Shown here: positions 14,954-15,083 of the stretch, piece after piece
Layout: each line of letters opens with the position of its first letter
How positions within the stretch are numbered: the stretch's first letter is position 1
NCBI GenBank assembly: GCA_029937635.1
Contig: JAPYPM010000025.1
Span: forward strand, 1 to 15,083
Source of the DNA: Nitrospinaceae bacterium
Lineage (GTDB): Bacteria > Nitrospinota > Nitrospinia > Nitrospinales > VA-1
Length of the DNA: 15,083 nucleotides
Direction of reading: 5' to 3'
Position numbers and translations under genes: made by a program
The notes under the pieces: generated by a model
The model's database searches: none
What the model saw: only the letters and a program-made list of their open reading frames with translations
Told to the model about the DNA's origin: nothing

Positions 14954-14982
14954 TTGACTTACTATTCTAAGTTTTGCATAAT
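14954..14982 (+). promoter_or_regulatory. sigma70-type promoter for a gene at the right edge
   Basis: TTGACT (14954-14959) and CATAAT (14977-14982) each match the consensus at five of six positions, with an ideal 17-bp spacer. Transcription would start near 14989 and run to the right, giving a leader of about 85 nt before the ATG at 15074. The preceding coiled-coil gene ends at 14887. Confidence 0.55.
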
Positions 14983-15038
14983 TAAAAATTTTGTATATCA
15001 AGGGATATAATATCTATTTATATGCTTATATCTTTAAA

Positions 15039-15073
15039 GTTTAATCCTTTTACCTCTGTTAAAAGGTTTAAGC
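15039..15073 (+). promoter_or_regulatory. hairpin masking a ribosome binding site
   Basis: TTAATCCTTTTA (15041-15052) pairs with TAAAAGGTTTAA (15060-15071) with one mismatch across a 7-nt loop; a G-U and a G-C pair can extend the base. The 3' arm contains AAAAGG (15061-15066), which lies 7 bases before the ATG at 15074 and would serve as its Shine-Dalgarno. The stem would therefore hide the ribosome site. There is no T tract after it, so it is not a typical terminator. Confidence 0.45.
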
Positions 15074-15083
15074 ATGGACCCTC
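15074..15083 (+). CDS. possible 5' end of a further gene (partial)
   Basis: An ATG at 15074 opens a frame Met-Asp-Pro that runs off the window. Support is contextual only: a good promoter at 14954-14982 and an AGG-containing purine stretch seven bases before the ATG. No product can be named. Confidence 0.35.

Noticed and set aside
15006..15011. Perfect TATAAT near the right edge as a second promoter
   Set aside because: No acceptable -35 lies 16-18 bp upstream; the pair at 14954-14982 is better.

Overview
The window is a chromosomal segment of an AT-rich Gram-negative bacterium (roughly one third G+C by eye). Evidence for an outer membrane is indirect: a LapA-type inner-membrane protein, a predicted PPIase lipoprotein and a SurA-like periplasmic chaperone. 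The gene set is core metabolism and housekeeping. There is no sign of phage, insertion sequence, CRISPR array, rRNA or tRNA. Gene content and low G+C would fit a marine deltaproteobacteria-like or Nitrospinota-like lineage, but this placement is inference only.

Left part (1-2731): the window opens inside the 3' end of a gene with an acidic Glu-Glu-Gly/Glu-Glu-Asp tail built on a 9-bp tandem repeat. A lapA-like gene follows. Facing it on the minus strand is a two-gene agmatine-to-putrescine module: N-carbamoylputrescine amidase, then agmatine deiminase, overlapping by about 17 bp.

Middle part (2732-8759): a tight plus-strand cluster holds an unrecognised 124-aa protein, the transcription-repair coupling factor Mfd, and two different parvulin-type peptidyl-prolyl isomerases. 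One PPIase is a predicted lipoprotein. The other is SurA-like with a lysine-rich tail ending in a SHOCT-like helical hairpin. mfd overlaps the first PPIase gene and that gene overlaps the second, so translational coupling is likely.

Right part (8832-15083): tilS, then ftsH with its own sigma70-type promoter, strong Shine-Dalgarno, TTG start and a rho-independent terminator. A folP-pdxJ pair follows. After it comes a near-consensus sigma54 (-24/-12) promoter in front of a gene for a 254-aa coiled-coil protein of unknown function. The last ~130 bases hold a good sigma70-type promoter and a hairpin that would mask the ribosome binding site of a gene beginning at the very edge.

Most interesting points: the sigma54 promoter placed on an unrecognised coiled-coil gene; the SHOCT-like tail on the SurA-like protein, with an A10 tract just upstream where slippage would remove it; the ribosome-site-masking hairpin at the right edge; and the general scarcity of Shine-Dalgarno sequences, with only ftsH and the sigma54-linked gene having strong ones.
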